DNA of 64,000 bases from Aspidiotus rigidus (taxonomy: Eukaryota; Arthropoda; Insecta; Hemiptera; Diaspididae): NCBI GenBank assembly GCA_035079385.1, contig JAVHKY010000028.1, positions 7,192,001 through 7,256,000 of the forward strand, given 5' to 3'. The translations under genes were made by a program, and so were the position numbers. The notes below the pieces were generated by a model, which did not search any database, had not been told where the DNA came from, and saw only the letters and a list, made by a program, of their open reading frames with translations. How positions within the stretch are numbered: the first letter of the stretch is position 1; every line of letters begins with the position of its first letter. This document shows positions 33,996 to 43,229 of the stretch, in pieces.

Positions 33996-36285
33996 TTGAA
34001 GCCTATCCTTGTGTAGGACATTTGAAGTCACAGTCTAAATATGCTAATATAGTATCCTCTGACTATGCGCATAATATTTGCACTTGATACGTAATGTGCA
34101 TTTCATCAGTTTTGATAATACACCATCCGATTGGATACTGCAGATTTGCAACTCATCAGCTACTGAAAACCCAATCAGTTATCTTTAGACATTCATTGAT
34201 CCAGACACTGGGCACGTATCCAATGCATCAAACGTACACCTTGTTAGGTGAAAAAGTTCGCGTTCTGAAGAAAATGCGTGGTGTTCCCAAAGACCAACTT
34301 CAATCCTATCTAAATCACTTTTACTGAGCAACAATGAGGAAACAAGATGGCGACATGTTCATATCTTTCTTACGTGATATACGGACAAAATATTGATGAT
34401 GGCCACTTTCTCACTGAACAAAGTAGCAGCGCTCTGTCATGATAATAGTCAGGACAAGACCCGGGAGTGTCGTACATCCACTTTTCGATGTTAAGAACTG
34501 TTTGATTTTCTTTTGAACTTTTTCCAGTAGCCCGCATATGACACTAGCTCCGCACTTAATCAATAAGGATCACTCCAACTTATATGAAAAGAATAAATTC
34601 TTGGACCAATTCATTTATATCATAAAAAGAACACACATTTAGACCTAAAATTCTTTGTGAACTCGTCAAATGAGAGGCCTTCAGAAATGAAAAAATCATA
34701 TAAACGACCTTGAAGTTGAAAATACAGAATGATACTTGGTTAATGTGACGTAATCGGCTAAATAGACCGTTGGTGAAGTACATCATAAATTCAAATGAAC
34801 ATTATTTCACTTTTTTTTTTTTCTTCTCGATATCATAAATTTATTGTTTCTCGTTCAGTAGCAATATCGTCATAATGTTAATGCAGTATAGTCTGATAAA
34901 TTGACCTTCCAACGCTCCAACATCTAGAAGGTAAAGTCTCACGTTACCATTGTAATTTATATAAAATGTAATGATTTATTAATTTTACGTTTTCAAAATG
35001 AAACAACGACGACGACGTTGTCGGAGAAAGAAAATAATAAAGCATTTTTACGCGCTCGTATCAAACAAAGATTACTGATGGGAAAATATTGCCCAAAAAA
35101 TTACGAGGATATCTATCATAATAATTATAAATCACGAAATAATAACTTTCGTATTAATCGCGCGAACAATGAAATGAAGCCCGGAAATTTCACACTAAAA
35201 AAATTAATGCTTGTTGTCGTTTGAGGTATAGCGATTCGGACTGACCATCAATGGTCGAGAGAGAGCTTTGTTTTCGATGCAAGTAGGAAAAAAAAAAAAT
35301 TCAGGTTGATGCTACGATGATTATGAGTTGTGAAGTATAGATAAAAAATGGTGACAATCTTTATCAATTAGAAGACGATTTTGATGGAGCTGTACAGATA
35401 TCTATTGTCGAGTTCGCGTCTTTAACCAGGTCATTTAGTCGAAGCTCTTGCCGCACACGAGTTCAAAGACACCATTTGTCGAAAGTATAGGAAGGGTTTT
35501 CGTGGCAGTTGTTAGGTACGTATATAAGAGAGGCTGAGGAAAATTATAGTTTTTGTCATCCAATACGGCTCTCTACCTAAATTGGCCTACTATGATCCAA
35601 GTGTTTCAAGAATGACAAAATAAAACTCCTTGCAGATGATTTCATGCTTTGAAAAGAGTACGGGTTACTTTCTAGAAGGCGTACCCCAACTACTAAGAAT
35701 CATAAGCATTGGAAACATTTACCAACTGACATTGAAACTGACCCCTCCATGTGAGACGCAGTAAAGATGCTAACAGCCTCGACATTTCATGAACTCTAGA
35801 ACTGCTAGTGGTTGTAAAACGACGTCTTCCTCACACGCCCGTTTCTCTAGAATTGCGACTGAGTTTTTGAGGTTGGTTTCCAGTCCAAACATCATAGTAC
35901 TCCTGGATGCAAAATCTGACGGCCGGTTTCACCTAGCCTCTCGGCTTGATGATTGCTGAGGACTTTGTGGCGGGATTCGGGTAAGAGGTCCTTTTCCAAG
36001 CCAGTGGATGTGCGTGCCTTTTGACGTATTGGTGCTCTACTTGTGGCCTGACCCTCGTCTCTCCTTCGTTAATACTTAATATAGAAATAGGAAGTAAAAA
36101 CTTCAATTTGTTAGATTTTTATATTTTGACTTTTTCTTGTGCATACACCTTGAGCATTTTCAGGAACCCCACTTGTACAGGAACCTCAGTCCATGGCACC
36201 TGCTTCTGTCCGCCAGATCACGAGTACGCTGCTCATAACACTTCTTCCCTTTGCTTGATGAATATTCTTGATCAAATAGCGTATA
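33996..36285. other. Unassigned DNA
   Basis: No recognisable gene. A short T run lies at 34811-34822. The segment 35800-36060 is somewhat richer in G+C, but I find no coding or repeat match within the window. Confidence 0.4.
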
Positions 36286-37024
36286 CCAATAATTCACCAG
36301 CCTGTGACGTCATCAATGATTATTCTTGATCACTTGTGATAATATTCACCAATCATTTTGGGCCTATGATGTCATCGCTTCTGTCCCAAGTGCAGCGCCG
36401 CCCGTCGTGTGGGTTGCGTGTACATTTAATTTTGTTTCCTCCAACACCGGAATCAACCCTTTTCGGTATAATTTCGGTGTTGGAAAATCTCCTCGGCAAA
36501 CCCCCTCTTCTACTCGGCAACCACCAAGCTGCAGTGCCTTCAGGCACGCAAAACATTAGAACACACAACAACAACATCACCTCAGTAGATTGCTGTTGTA
36601 GTCTCTTCATCTTCTTCTTTATTGAGGGATGATCTTCCTCTTCTTCCTGCACATCTGGGTGTGGATGATACACAGGTGTTGAGTGGGCCATAACGTGCTT
36701 CTGGAGTTGCCTATTCCATTTCTGGTCCATCTTCTTCTTCATGACGGTGGGTGCAAGAGCAGACACCTGGTTCCATGGTTCTTCGGAACCTTGCATGGTG
36801 GGTCAAAAAATTGAGAAAACACTGAATTTTATCGTTCAAACCGCACAGAAAAGACTCAAGATAATGAAAAAATGAAAATAAATAAATGAATGAAAAAATT
36901 ATAGTGCAAACGCTTTCAACTGAGAAGTTATTTACTAGCTATACGAAAATCTAGACTGAACAAACAAAGGAAGGAATAAGAGGCGAAAGAAACCACACCA
37001 ATAATTCACCAGCCTATGACGTCA
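36286..37024. repeat. 28-base direct repeats containing TGACGTCA
   Basis: The block CCAATAATTCACCAGCC followed by T(G/A)TGACGTCAT occurs at about 36288-36315 and again at 36996-37024. A degenerate third version (ATTCACCAATC...CCTATGATGTCATC) lies at 36345-36376. The first and last copies bracket the LINE tail and about 200 bases of AT-rich DNA. They could be a large flanking duplication or remnants of a tandem array. Confidence 0.55.
36353..36800 (-). mobile_element. R1-like LINE 3' end, second copy
   Basis: The minus strand matches 15690-15930, with shared blocks CATGGAACCAGGT, TCATGAAGA.GAAGATGGA, GGAATAGGCAA and CGTGCC-GAAGG. It continues into repeat D (the 22540-22690 segment). Near 36441-36483 the arms CCAACACCG and CGGTGTTGG form a stem around an AT-rich loop. 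The open frame of 147 codons (36796-36353) probably lies in untranslated or degenerated sequence. No coding domain survives. Confidence 0.55.
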
Positions 37025-38060
37025 TGGACGCTATCTCTATCAAATATGGACAAATCCAAAAAGTTTATTAATGCGCCACCAACTTCTAGAGTGAATTTTA
37101 TGGAAGGGTATTGGCTATTTAAATATGCAAAAGAAACTCTTTCAGGAATTCTGCAGGACCGGTCCACGAGCATAAAATGTCATCTACGTACCTGTGCCAA
37201 TAAAAGATATGATTCAAGAGCACCCGGCCCGAGAAGAATAAATCAATCTAAAATTTGGACGTAAACACTTCTGAAATGAGCGAGCCCAAGGGAGAACCAA
37301 TAGAGATCACCACTTCATCGGGAAACTCGGGAAAATTTCCTTTCAAATTTACAAAAATTGAAGACCAACAAACTTGCAGAAGGTCAAGGAATTCCTCCAA
37401 TTTCTCATGAGGGACACGTGTGTGACGGCCTTGGGGATGTGAGGAAATAACCCTACAACATCAAATGAACACGAGCTCGTTCAGCCCCTTCGTCAAGGCA
37501 ACTGAGTTCTTTACTGGGTAGGGGAGGATGTAACTCTGCTCGGGAATCAAACCAACGATCTATAAATTCAGCTGATAAGTGAGTTGGTGAAGGTACAAAA
37601 AACACAACCGGTCGTATTGGGATATCTTAGGCAACTCATAAGGGAGGGGAGGAATAGGATTAGGTTCCAAGAGGCTTTCTTTGTCAAAGGACTCTCGATA
37701 ATACCTTTGCTACTACTAATCATACTCCTCACCTCTTTGACAAAATTAGGGTATTTTCGTTAGCCCCGCACTGTTTGAGCTGTCATAAACACCGAGGACT
37801 TCTACATGATCACGACGGCATTACTCTTATTTGCCTTAGTAAGGATTAAGCCCTCCTGCCTGACCGTCCTCTTCAAGTCTTTAGTCACATCGCTACAAAC
37901 ATTACTTGTGCATAAGTTGAAGCGTAACGGCCACCCTGCAACTTATAAGTATAGGTGAAACCGGCCATCAGATTGATGCGTGGCCTAAAACGCAACTTCA
38001 GAAGTCAATCTCCCCATCTCAACAGCTGCAATCTGGTCTTTCCTCTGCTAATGGGAGTGG
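36995..38060 (-). pseudogene. Penelope-like element, RT-region fossil
   Basis: The minus strand aligns along its length with the 57.3-58.3 kb copy. It carries the equivalent of the catalytic-loop region near 37185, the segment before it (FEG-FPEFPDEV-like, about 37310-37340), and further upstream the ILTKANKSNAVVIM segment (about 37850-37800). That last piece matches ITKADKSNVVVIM in the better copy. Many stops and frameshifts. The left edge coincides with the 28-base repeat. Confidence 0.6.
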
Positions 38061-38064
38061 AGAG

Positions 38065-40255
38065 ATCCTCTATATCCAATACTCTTTCTATAAGCGGTTA
38101 TCTTTTGAAGCTGTTGAAACCACCCGTTTAAATAACAGTACAGTATTGAGGGAAAGCTGAACTTGTTCATTCCCGAAGATGATCTCATTAGTCGCTTCTA
38201 CTCGTCGTCTCCGGCGTGGTTCTTTCCTTCTCTCGTTTTCTTTCTCAAGTTTTCTTTTCCCTTCCGTGCAGTTGACACTTCATCACTCGTCGATGACCGT
38301 GTGTCGAAAACGGTCACGTTTTTCCAACACCGCGGTGTGTAAATCTATATGAAGATGTTTTATTTCATTCAATTCTTGATCATCTTAGTAAGCGTAAGGA
38401 TGTATGAAAAATCAAATTCGTACAATTAAAGTGTCCAATATTAGTAATGAAATTTAGTCGACGATACCGTTCTTGGATTCTTTGCAAGTTCTTTCCCGTT
38501 GTTCGCAGAAAATTCCAAACGCGTCTGCACCTTCGCCGTGCACAGGAGCCGGCAACGGGAGATGTACTCGCGTTATGCGAACTATCTGGACGAGAGGCGG
38601 CGGTGCGGCGCGATCAAAAAATTACTCATCGTGTTCCTTATGCAAATGAATATCTTTTGTACAATTTTCTACCATCGGTATTCCGACAAAAACCTGAAAT
38701 TACGATTTTCGGTTGGTTTTGTCCGCGGAAAATAAACTCCGCTTGTGCGACTATGTACGTAAACGTAGTGCACGATAAAACGACGAGTACGACGACGCGG
38801 AAAACGCTATTTACAGAGTAAATAATGGAAAAAGGAATTAAATTCGCGCTCCGGCGAAAGGACGAGCGGGGCAAAAGCTATGTCGGATTCCGTTGCAGAC
38901 GAGGACGGGAGCGGGTGCGCGATTGCGGCCTGAAATGGCAAAGAAGAAACAAGAATGACAAAGAACTAACGGAGATAGGTAATTATGGAAAAGGGTTAGG
39001 CGAATTCGAAATAAAGGAAGCAGAAGGTGTTAAAATTCGAACTGTTTTATCAGCGAAAGGGTTGCCGAACAGCCCTTAAGTAATGATCGGACGCTGTATA
39101 TAGCGCGGCGAAGAGAGGGTGATTATTCTGTTCCTTATAGAAAATATACGGGCCGGAGAGGGTGTAAGTATTACAATTGAGTTTTGTTCCTAATCACATT
39201 AGCTAATTATTCTCTTAACTGAGCTCCATCGAATGGGGTCGAAATCGAGGCGAAATGAGACGCAGGCGAGCATAGTGAAGCAGCAACTCGAGCTTTCTCT
39301 CTGTTCGACAAAAGAACATCTCGTCGAATATTGTCTTGTCGTCTTGTATTTTCATCTTCGATGATAAAAACAGTTTAATAACCGCGTTTTTCCATAATTT
39401 CTGTCGAAACGCTATCGCATTTGTCTCTCTCGCTCCCTGTTTGTGCACGTACACTGACCCCGCCACCATTCGTTTTCTTTTCTTCGTTCATTTCTTTTTT
39501 GTGTAGTAGTAGTCGTCGTCGTATGCTGCTTTTTTCCTCTCGCTTCTGTTTTCATTTTCCCGCGACGATGTCGCTCGTTTATCCTATTTCTCGTTATTTA
39601 ATCAGTCGAACGTGAATTCGTGTCAAGCTTTTTTCCTTTCTATATCGTCACTTGTTCGGACGATTATTTAAAGTCGACTAATTTGATTAAGTTCGAGATC
39701 TTTCGAAAGCTGTCACTGTGTAAAGGGTCGGAATTCCTGATCTCGTATTTATAGAGTTAACATAATTTCATTAATTGACGTCGTTTAATTCCACGCGTTT
39801 TCCGTGGATTCCTTCGACGCGTATATATTTTTTTCCTCTTCTCCTTTTTCTTTCATGAATATTTTTCGCATAAGTCTTTAAATTCTCTTTTAGAAATGCT
39901 CGATGGCATTCGAGTAAATTGACTCGGAGGAGGTGACGCTATATCTGCGCCAGGTAATTTGTATACAACGAAACTGTTTTAGGCGGACGAAACTCGCGTT
40001 GTTGCTGTCAATTATAATGTACATGTAAATGAGGATTTTCATAGAAAGTTTTCCGGATTCTGATATGTACTTTTAGAACTATTGATAGGCGAGGAAACAA
40101 TCAGAGAAAAAGGTAACTTTCGATAGGATTTTTGGGGCTATATGGCTCCATCAGTTTTCTTAGTGAACTGTCAAGTGAGTATAAGAACTACTTAGTTCTG
40201 AAGTATTTTAAATTAAAACTTGTGAATTACAAAGTTAAGATTTTCGTATAGCAAA
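38065..40255. other. CpG-richer unassigned DNA, possible host-gene flank
   Basis: This 2.2-kb stretch is richer in CpG and in pyrimidine tracts than its neighbours and shows no transposon match. It contains the candidate exon at 38509-38640. Other frames (38825-39079 plus, 39215-39469 minus) have no recognisable domain. It is the most plausible place for host-gene sequence in the window, but no gene model can be built. Confidence 0.35.
38509..38640 (+). CDS. Candidate host exon, unrecognised product
   Basis: After a pyrimidine-rich stretch ending in CAG at 38506-38508, the plus-strand frame reads KRVCTFAVHRSRQREMYSRY and then ANYLDERRRCGAI. In the 33 codons from 38511 to about 38615 nearly all third positions are G or C, in sharp contrast to the AT-rich surroundings. 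This is the usual mark of a coding exon. The bias stops near 38615, where a run of A begins. No convincing donor site was found and the protein is not recognised. The competing frames on either strand lack this bias. A chance CpG-rich patch is the alternative. Confidence 0.3.
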
Positions 40256-40257
40256 AA

Positions 40258-40570
40258 TTGGTCAAACGTGCAGTAAAAACACTAAAAAAAATGCAGTATG
40301 ACCAAAAAAGGTGTATAAATTACCAAAATCGACCCGAACGTGACCAGATTCGACCACAAAACGATGAATACGGCATAAAACGACGAAAATACGAACAAAA
40401 TGCCTAATAAGCGGCCAATATCTGCCCAACAAGGACTAAAATTGACAGAAAATTATACTAGAATCGAGAGAAAACAACCTGTAAATGACCTGAATCGACC
40501 GAAATTATCCAAAAACTTTGAAAACAGAGTAGAATAGAATGAAAAACGACCAGAATAAAACGAAAGAAGT
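40258..40570 (+). repeat. GACCAAA repeat, partial copy (5' block only)
   Basis: GTGCAGTAAAAACAC, CGACCACAAAACGATG, AATCGAGAGAAAACAACC and GAATAGAATGAAAAACGACC align in order with 50585-50900 on the same strand and with the minus strand of 33995-33690. The 3' block, array and poly(A) are missing here. Confidence 0.65.
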
Positions 40571-41270
40571 AGAATTGGTTTGAAGGAAAGAAATATTTTA
40601 TTCAAACACAATATAAATTGGACATTAACGTATCGGTTCGTTCGTCCTTATTAATTCGTTAGCTGCTTTACTACTCGCTATGGCATATAAAACCATCTCG
40701 CTGCACATTCTCCACGAGTACCTAGTAAAGCAGCACAAAATGTACATCGCGTCGCGACACTCCACGAGAAAAAAGAGACAAAAAAGGTAAATAAATACAT
40801 AAATAACATAAAGAATGACTAGAAAACAACAAGAAAAAGAGAACGGGAGGTAACAAGATGACACAAAATAAATTAAAATTACAAATAGATTGAAAACTGC
40901 GAAAAAAAGAAAGAAAAAATTAAAACTTGGAATAATAGGAACAACAAAAATAAAATCAATCTAAAACTTAAAATAACGAAAAATATGAGAAAATAATAAA
41001 AAAGTCGCACATGCGATGTTCCCAGAGAGCAAAAAAAATAAAACTTACGATACCTATAACCAATCAATAAAACTTATAAACTAGGTAAAATGAAATGAAA
41101 TCATAAAATAGGAACTTGGTAAGAAAAATGAATGAGTAAAAACTTGAAGAAAAACATGAGATAAAAGGATAAAACTTGCGAAACAGTTAAAAAAAAAAAA
41201 ATGTGGTTAAAACAGTCTTCGAGATTAAAAGCAAAAATGGTAAAAACTTATTGAAAAGAATAAAAAATCA
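40571..41270. repeat. AT-rich DNA with irregular AAAACTT repeats
   Basis: From about 40910 the motif TAAAACTT recurs every 25 to 60 bases. The same pattern resumes at 49267-49320 (AAGTAAAACTT, GATAAAACTTG), directly on the far side of the LTR retrotransposon. The element therefore inserted into this tract and split it. The 79-codon minus frame at 40864-40625 is not recognised. Confidence 0.55.
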
Positions 41271-41274
41271 AACC
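41271..41274. repeat. Target-site duplication AACC (left)
   Basis: AACC directly precedes the left LTR and is repeated at 49263-49266 after the right LTR. The 4-bp length suits Ty3/gypsy integrases. Confidence 0.8.
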
Positions 41275-42061
41275 TGTTACGAACGGGTATTTTCAGATCT
41301 TCTTTAATGCGTGGCGCGATTGACTACGCCGAGGAGCGGGGTTTTAGGTAACCCCTGAAAGTCCCACCACCAACCACCTTTCACCTCCTTATTAAACGGT
41401 TCACTTTCGATGTACTGTCGAACCGGATAATATAACCGATCTATTGTCGCTCGGCTATTCTGACGTTAACAACCAGAGTGTTGGTAATTCCAAACACTCG
41501 CGACGGATTCGCTAGGTACAGTATTTGCTAGAACGTCGTTTGGGAACCAAGACGACGACTGACAAATAAAGCTTCGCGCTATTACAACAATCTTGAACGC
41601 ACTAGTCGGTAACCGAACTAGAAAACTGCTGGGAACCAAACAGTTGATTTTCCTTCAAATCTACCCTACTTATATGACGCGAAGTCGTACCGTATTGTGC
41701 GCATTCTCGTATATCGCGAATAATTATTTAATCAGCAAAAATCAACGGCCGTCTCTGATTGGTTAGGATGTCGCGAAATCGCTTTTCGTTCAAAATATCA
41801 TAGCGATATATGTAAAATGTGATTTCTTCTAATATCGGCGAATAAGAATCGTTCCTCTAAAAGTCGTCTTAAATCAGTCTCATTATTGGTCTTTTAACGA
41901 GGAGTCTTTTCATATAAAAACGTATTCCACTATAATCGGCAAGTATTGTACAGCGTTAGTTATCGCGGGATTGTTTTACTCTCGTTCGCTCGCATTTGAA
42001 CGTACTCGCGTGCTGACGAAATTATCAGCTCGTAAAATAGACGAAATTATGAGGTCATAAT
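41275..42061 (-). repeat. 3' LTR of the gypsy element
   Basis: 787 bases, identical by eye to 48476-49262. In element orientation the LTR begins ATTATGACC and ends CGTAACA, so the 3' end is the canonical CA but the 5' end is not TG. The complement of a TATA-like CATATAA is present in the middle (about 41670-41676). Confidence 0.9.
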
Positions 42062-42110
42062 ATTCGGCCTTTCCTGACGGAGTTTGGTCTCCAAACTCGT
42101 TACTAGGGAG
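42062..42110 (-). other. Candidate polypurine tract region
   Basis: Plus-strand synthesis should be primed from a purine tract just before the 3' LTR. In element orientation the bases before the LTR are CAGGAAAGGCCGAATA, which contains only a short purine run (AGGAAAGG, about 42068-42075). This is a weak tract compared with typical gypsy elements. No better one adjoins the LTR. Confidence 0.35.
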
Positions 42111-42199
42111 ACAGCAACTCTTCCTTTTAAGAAATTCATTCGGTGGTCCTGAAAAGGACCTTTTCAAAAATTATGCATCGTTCTCGCGTCTTTTAAACT

Positions 42200-42853
42200 T
42201 TATCTACGACGCGGATGGAGAGAACACGAAAGCGCGTATCCGCCTTTTACTCGGCAACTCTTGCAACGTTCTTCTTTACTGACATCCTCTTCCTTGTTCA
42301 ATTCGGCTTGCTCTTGTTCTGACAAATTTAAGGCTAAGGTATCTTCTTCTTCCTTGTCTTCGGCTTGCAGTTTAGCTGCAAAGTCTGCCAACTCTTGATC
42401 GATTCTACTTCCTGTCAATTCTTGTATTTTCTTTTCCATTTCTGTCCTTGGTTCTTCTCGTTTCGATTCACACGCTGGTAACTTGCGTTTAGCTGGAACT
42501 TCTATGGTGGTACGCCGACCACCCAACGGAATCGGTGATGACGGTCGTTTTAGAATTCGATCTTTTCTCTGAATAATATTTCCAGGGCTGGACGAGGGTA
42601 CAGCGGGTATCGCTTTCTCCATGGCAATAACGTTTGCCGCGCGGATGGCTCCCAATAGAGCCGGTATGTCCGGTGCGAGGCATAATTCTTCGAATCCTAC
42701 GCGCAATGGAGTAGGCAACTCGTATGCCACTGCCGGTAAAAGTCCAATGCCTCTTCGGAGAACTCGTATTTCGGATAACAATGACTGTATCAGATGATCG
42801 GATGCGGCCAAATACAAATCAATCATACGGTTGCGTCGTCGCTCGTTGTTCAT
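42200..42853 (-). CDS. ORF3 of the gypsy element: unrecognised 217-residue protein
   Basis: An uninterrupted ATG-initiated frame lies 376 bases after the gag-pol stop and ends 138 bases before the 3' LTR, where some gypsy elements carry env. There is no signal peptide, transmembrane helix or cleavage site, so it is not an envelope protein. The first ~85 residues look helical and hydrophobic-rich (DLYLAASDHLIQSLLSEIRV). Residues 90-135 are basic and proline/serine-rich, with a PAKRKLP stretch that could act as a nuclear signal. Residues 138-195 are acidic and probably coiled (EKKIQELTGSRIDQELADFA). The end carries C197-x2-C200-x9-C210-x2-H213, a possible zinc-binding motif, then RRR. I do not recognise a family. 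An intact frame in a young element argues that it is functional; its role is unknown. Confidence 0.75.
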   Translation of the reverse strand: MNNERRRNRMIDLYLAASDHLIQSLLSEIRVLRRGIGLLPAVAYELPTPLRVGFEELCLAPDIPALLGAIRAANVIAMEKAIPAVPSSSPGNIIQRKDRILKRPSSPIPLGGRRTTIEVPAKRKLPACESKREEPRTEMEKKIQELTGSRIDQELADFAAKLQAEDKEEEDTLALNLSEQEQAELNKEEDVSKEERCKSCRVKGGYALSCSLHPRRR

Positions 42854-43079
42854 CTCGACTTTTCTTCTTCGATCACAATCTTTTACAAATATTAAAACAC
42901 AGGAAATAACTGCTTGACGTATTTGCGAACTATGAAAATTTGCTCTTTCTGCTACTGTTTTTATATTATTTTCATGCAGTAATTTGGACCTATGACCATA
43001 CAGTTTTTTCGTGATTGGTTATTATAGTCAGAAATCCACTCGCGATTTTTATGCTCTTATCTTGATTTTTATGCTGATA

Positions 43080-43229
43080 TCGACAATTATTATTTTCTGT
43101 CTTTGTTTCTTTTCTTTTCTTTTCTCCAGTTTCTTTTTACTCTTCGTTCTTCTTTATTTTATCGTTTTATCGGTTTTCCTTTTCTTCATTTTCTTCGCTG
43201 GTTCTACGAGATTCTCATATTTTACTTAA
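43080..43229 (-). other. Purine-rich tract between gag-pol and ORF3
   Basis: In element orientation the 150 bases after the gag-pol stop are strongly purine-rich, with GAAAAGAAAAGAAAAGAAAC near 43130-43105. Possible roles are an internal plus-strand primer or a spacer that helps expression of ORF3. It is not a pyrimidine tract on the sense strand, so it does not look like a splice acceptor. Its function is inferred only. Confidence 0.5.

Noticed and set aside
38825..39079. 84-codon plus-strand ORF (Lys/Arg/Gly-rich)
   Set aside because: Third-position composition is not distinctive and no domain is seen. It lies in CpG-rich DNA where chance frames are longer.
42200..42853. ORF3 as an envelope gene
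   Set aside because: It has no signal peptide, transmembrane segment, cleavage site or glycosylation-rich ectodomain. It is kept as an unknown accessory ORF.
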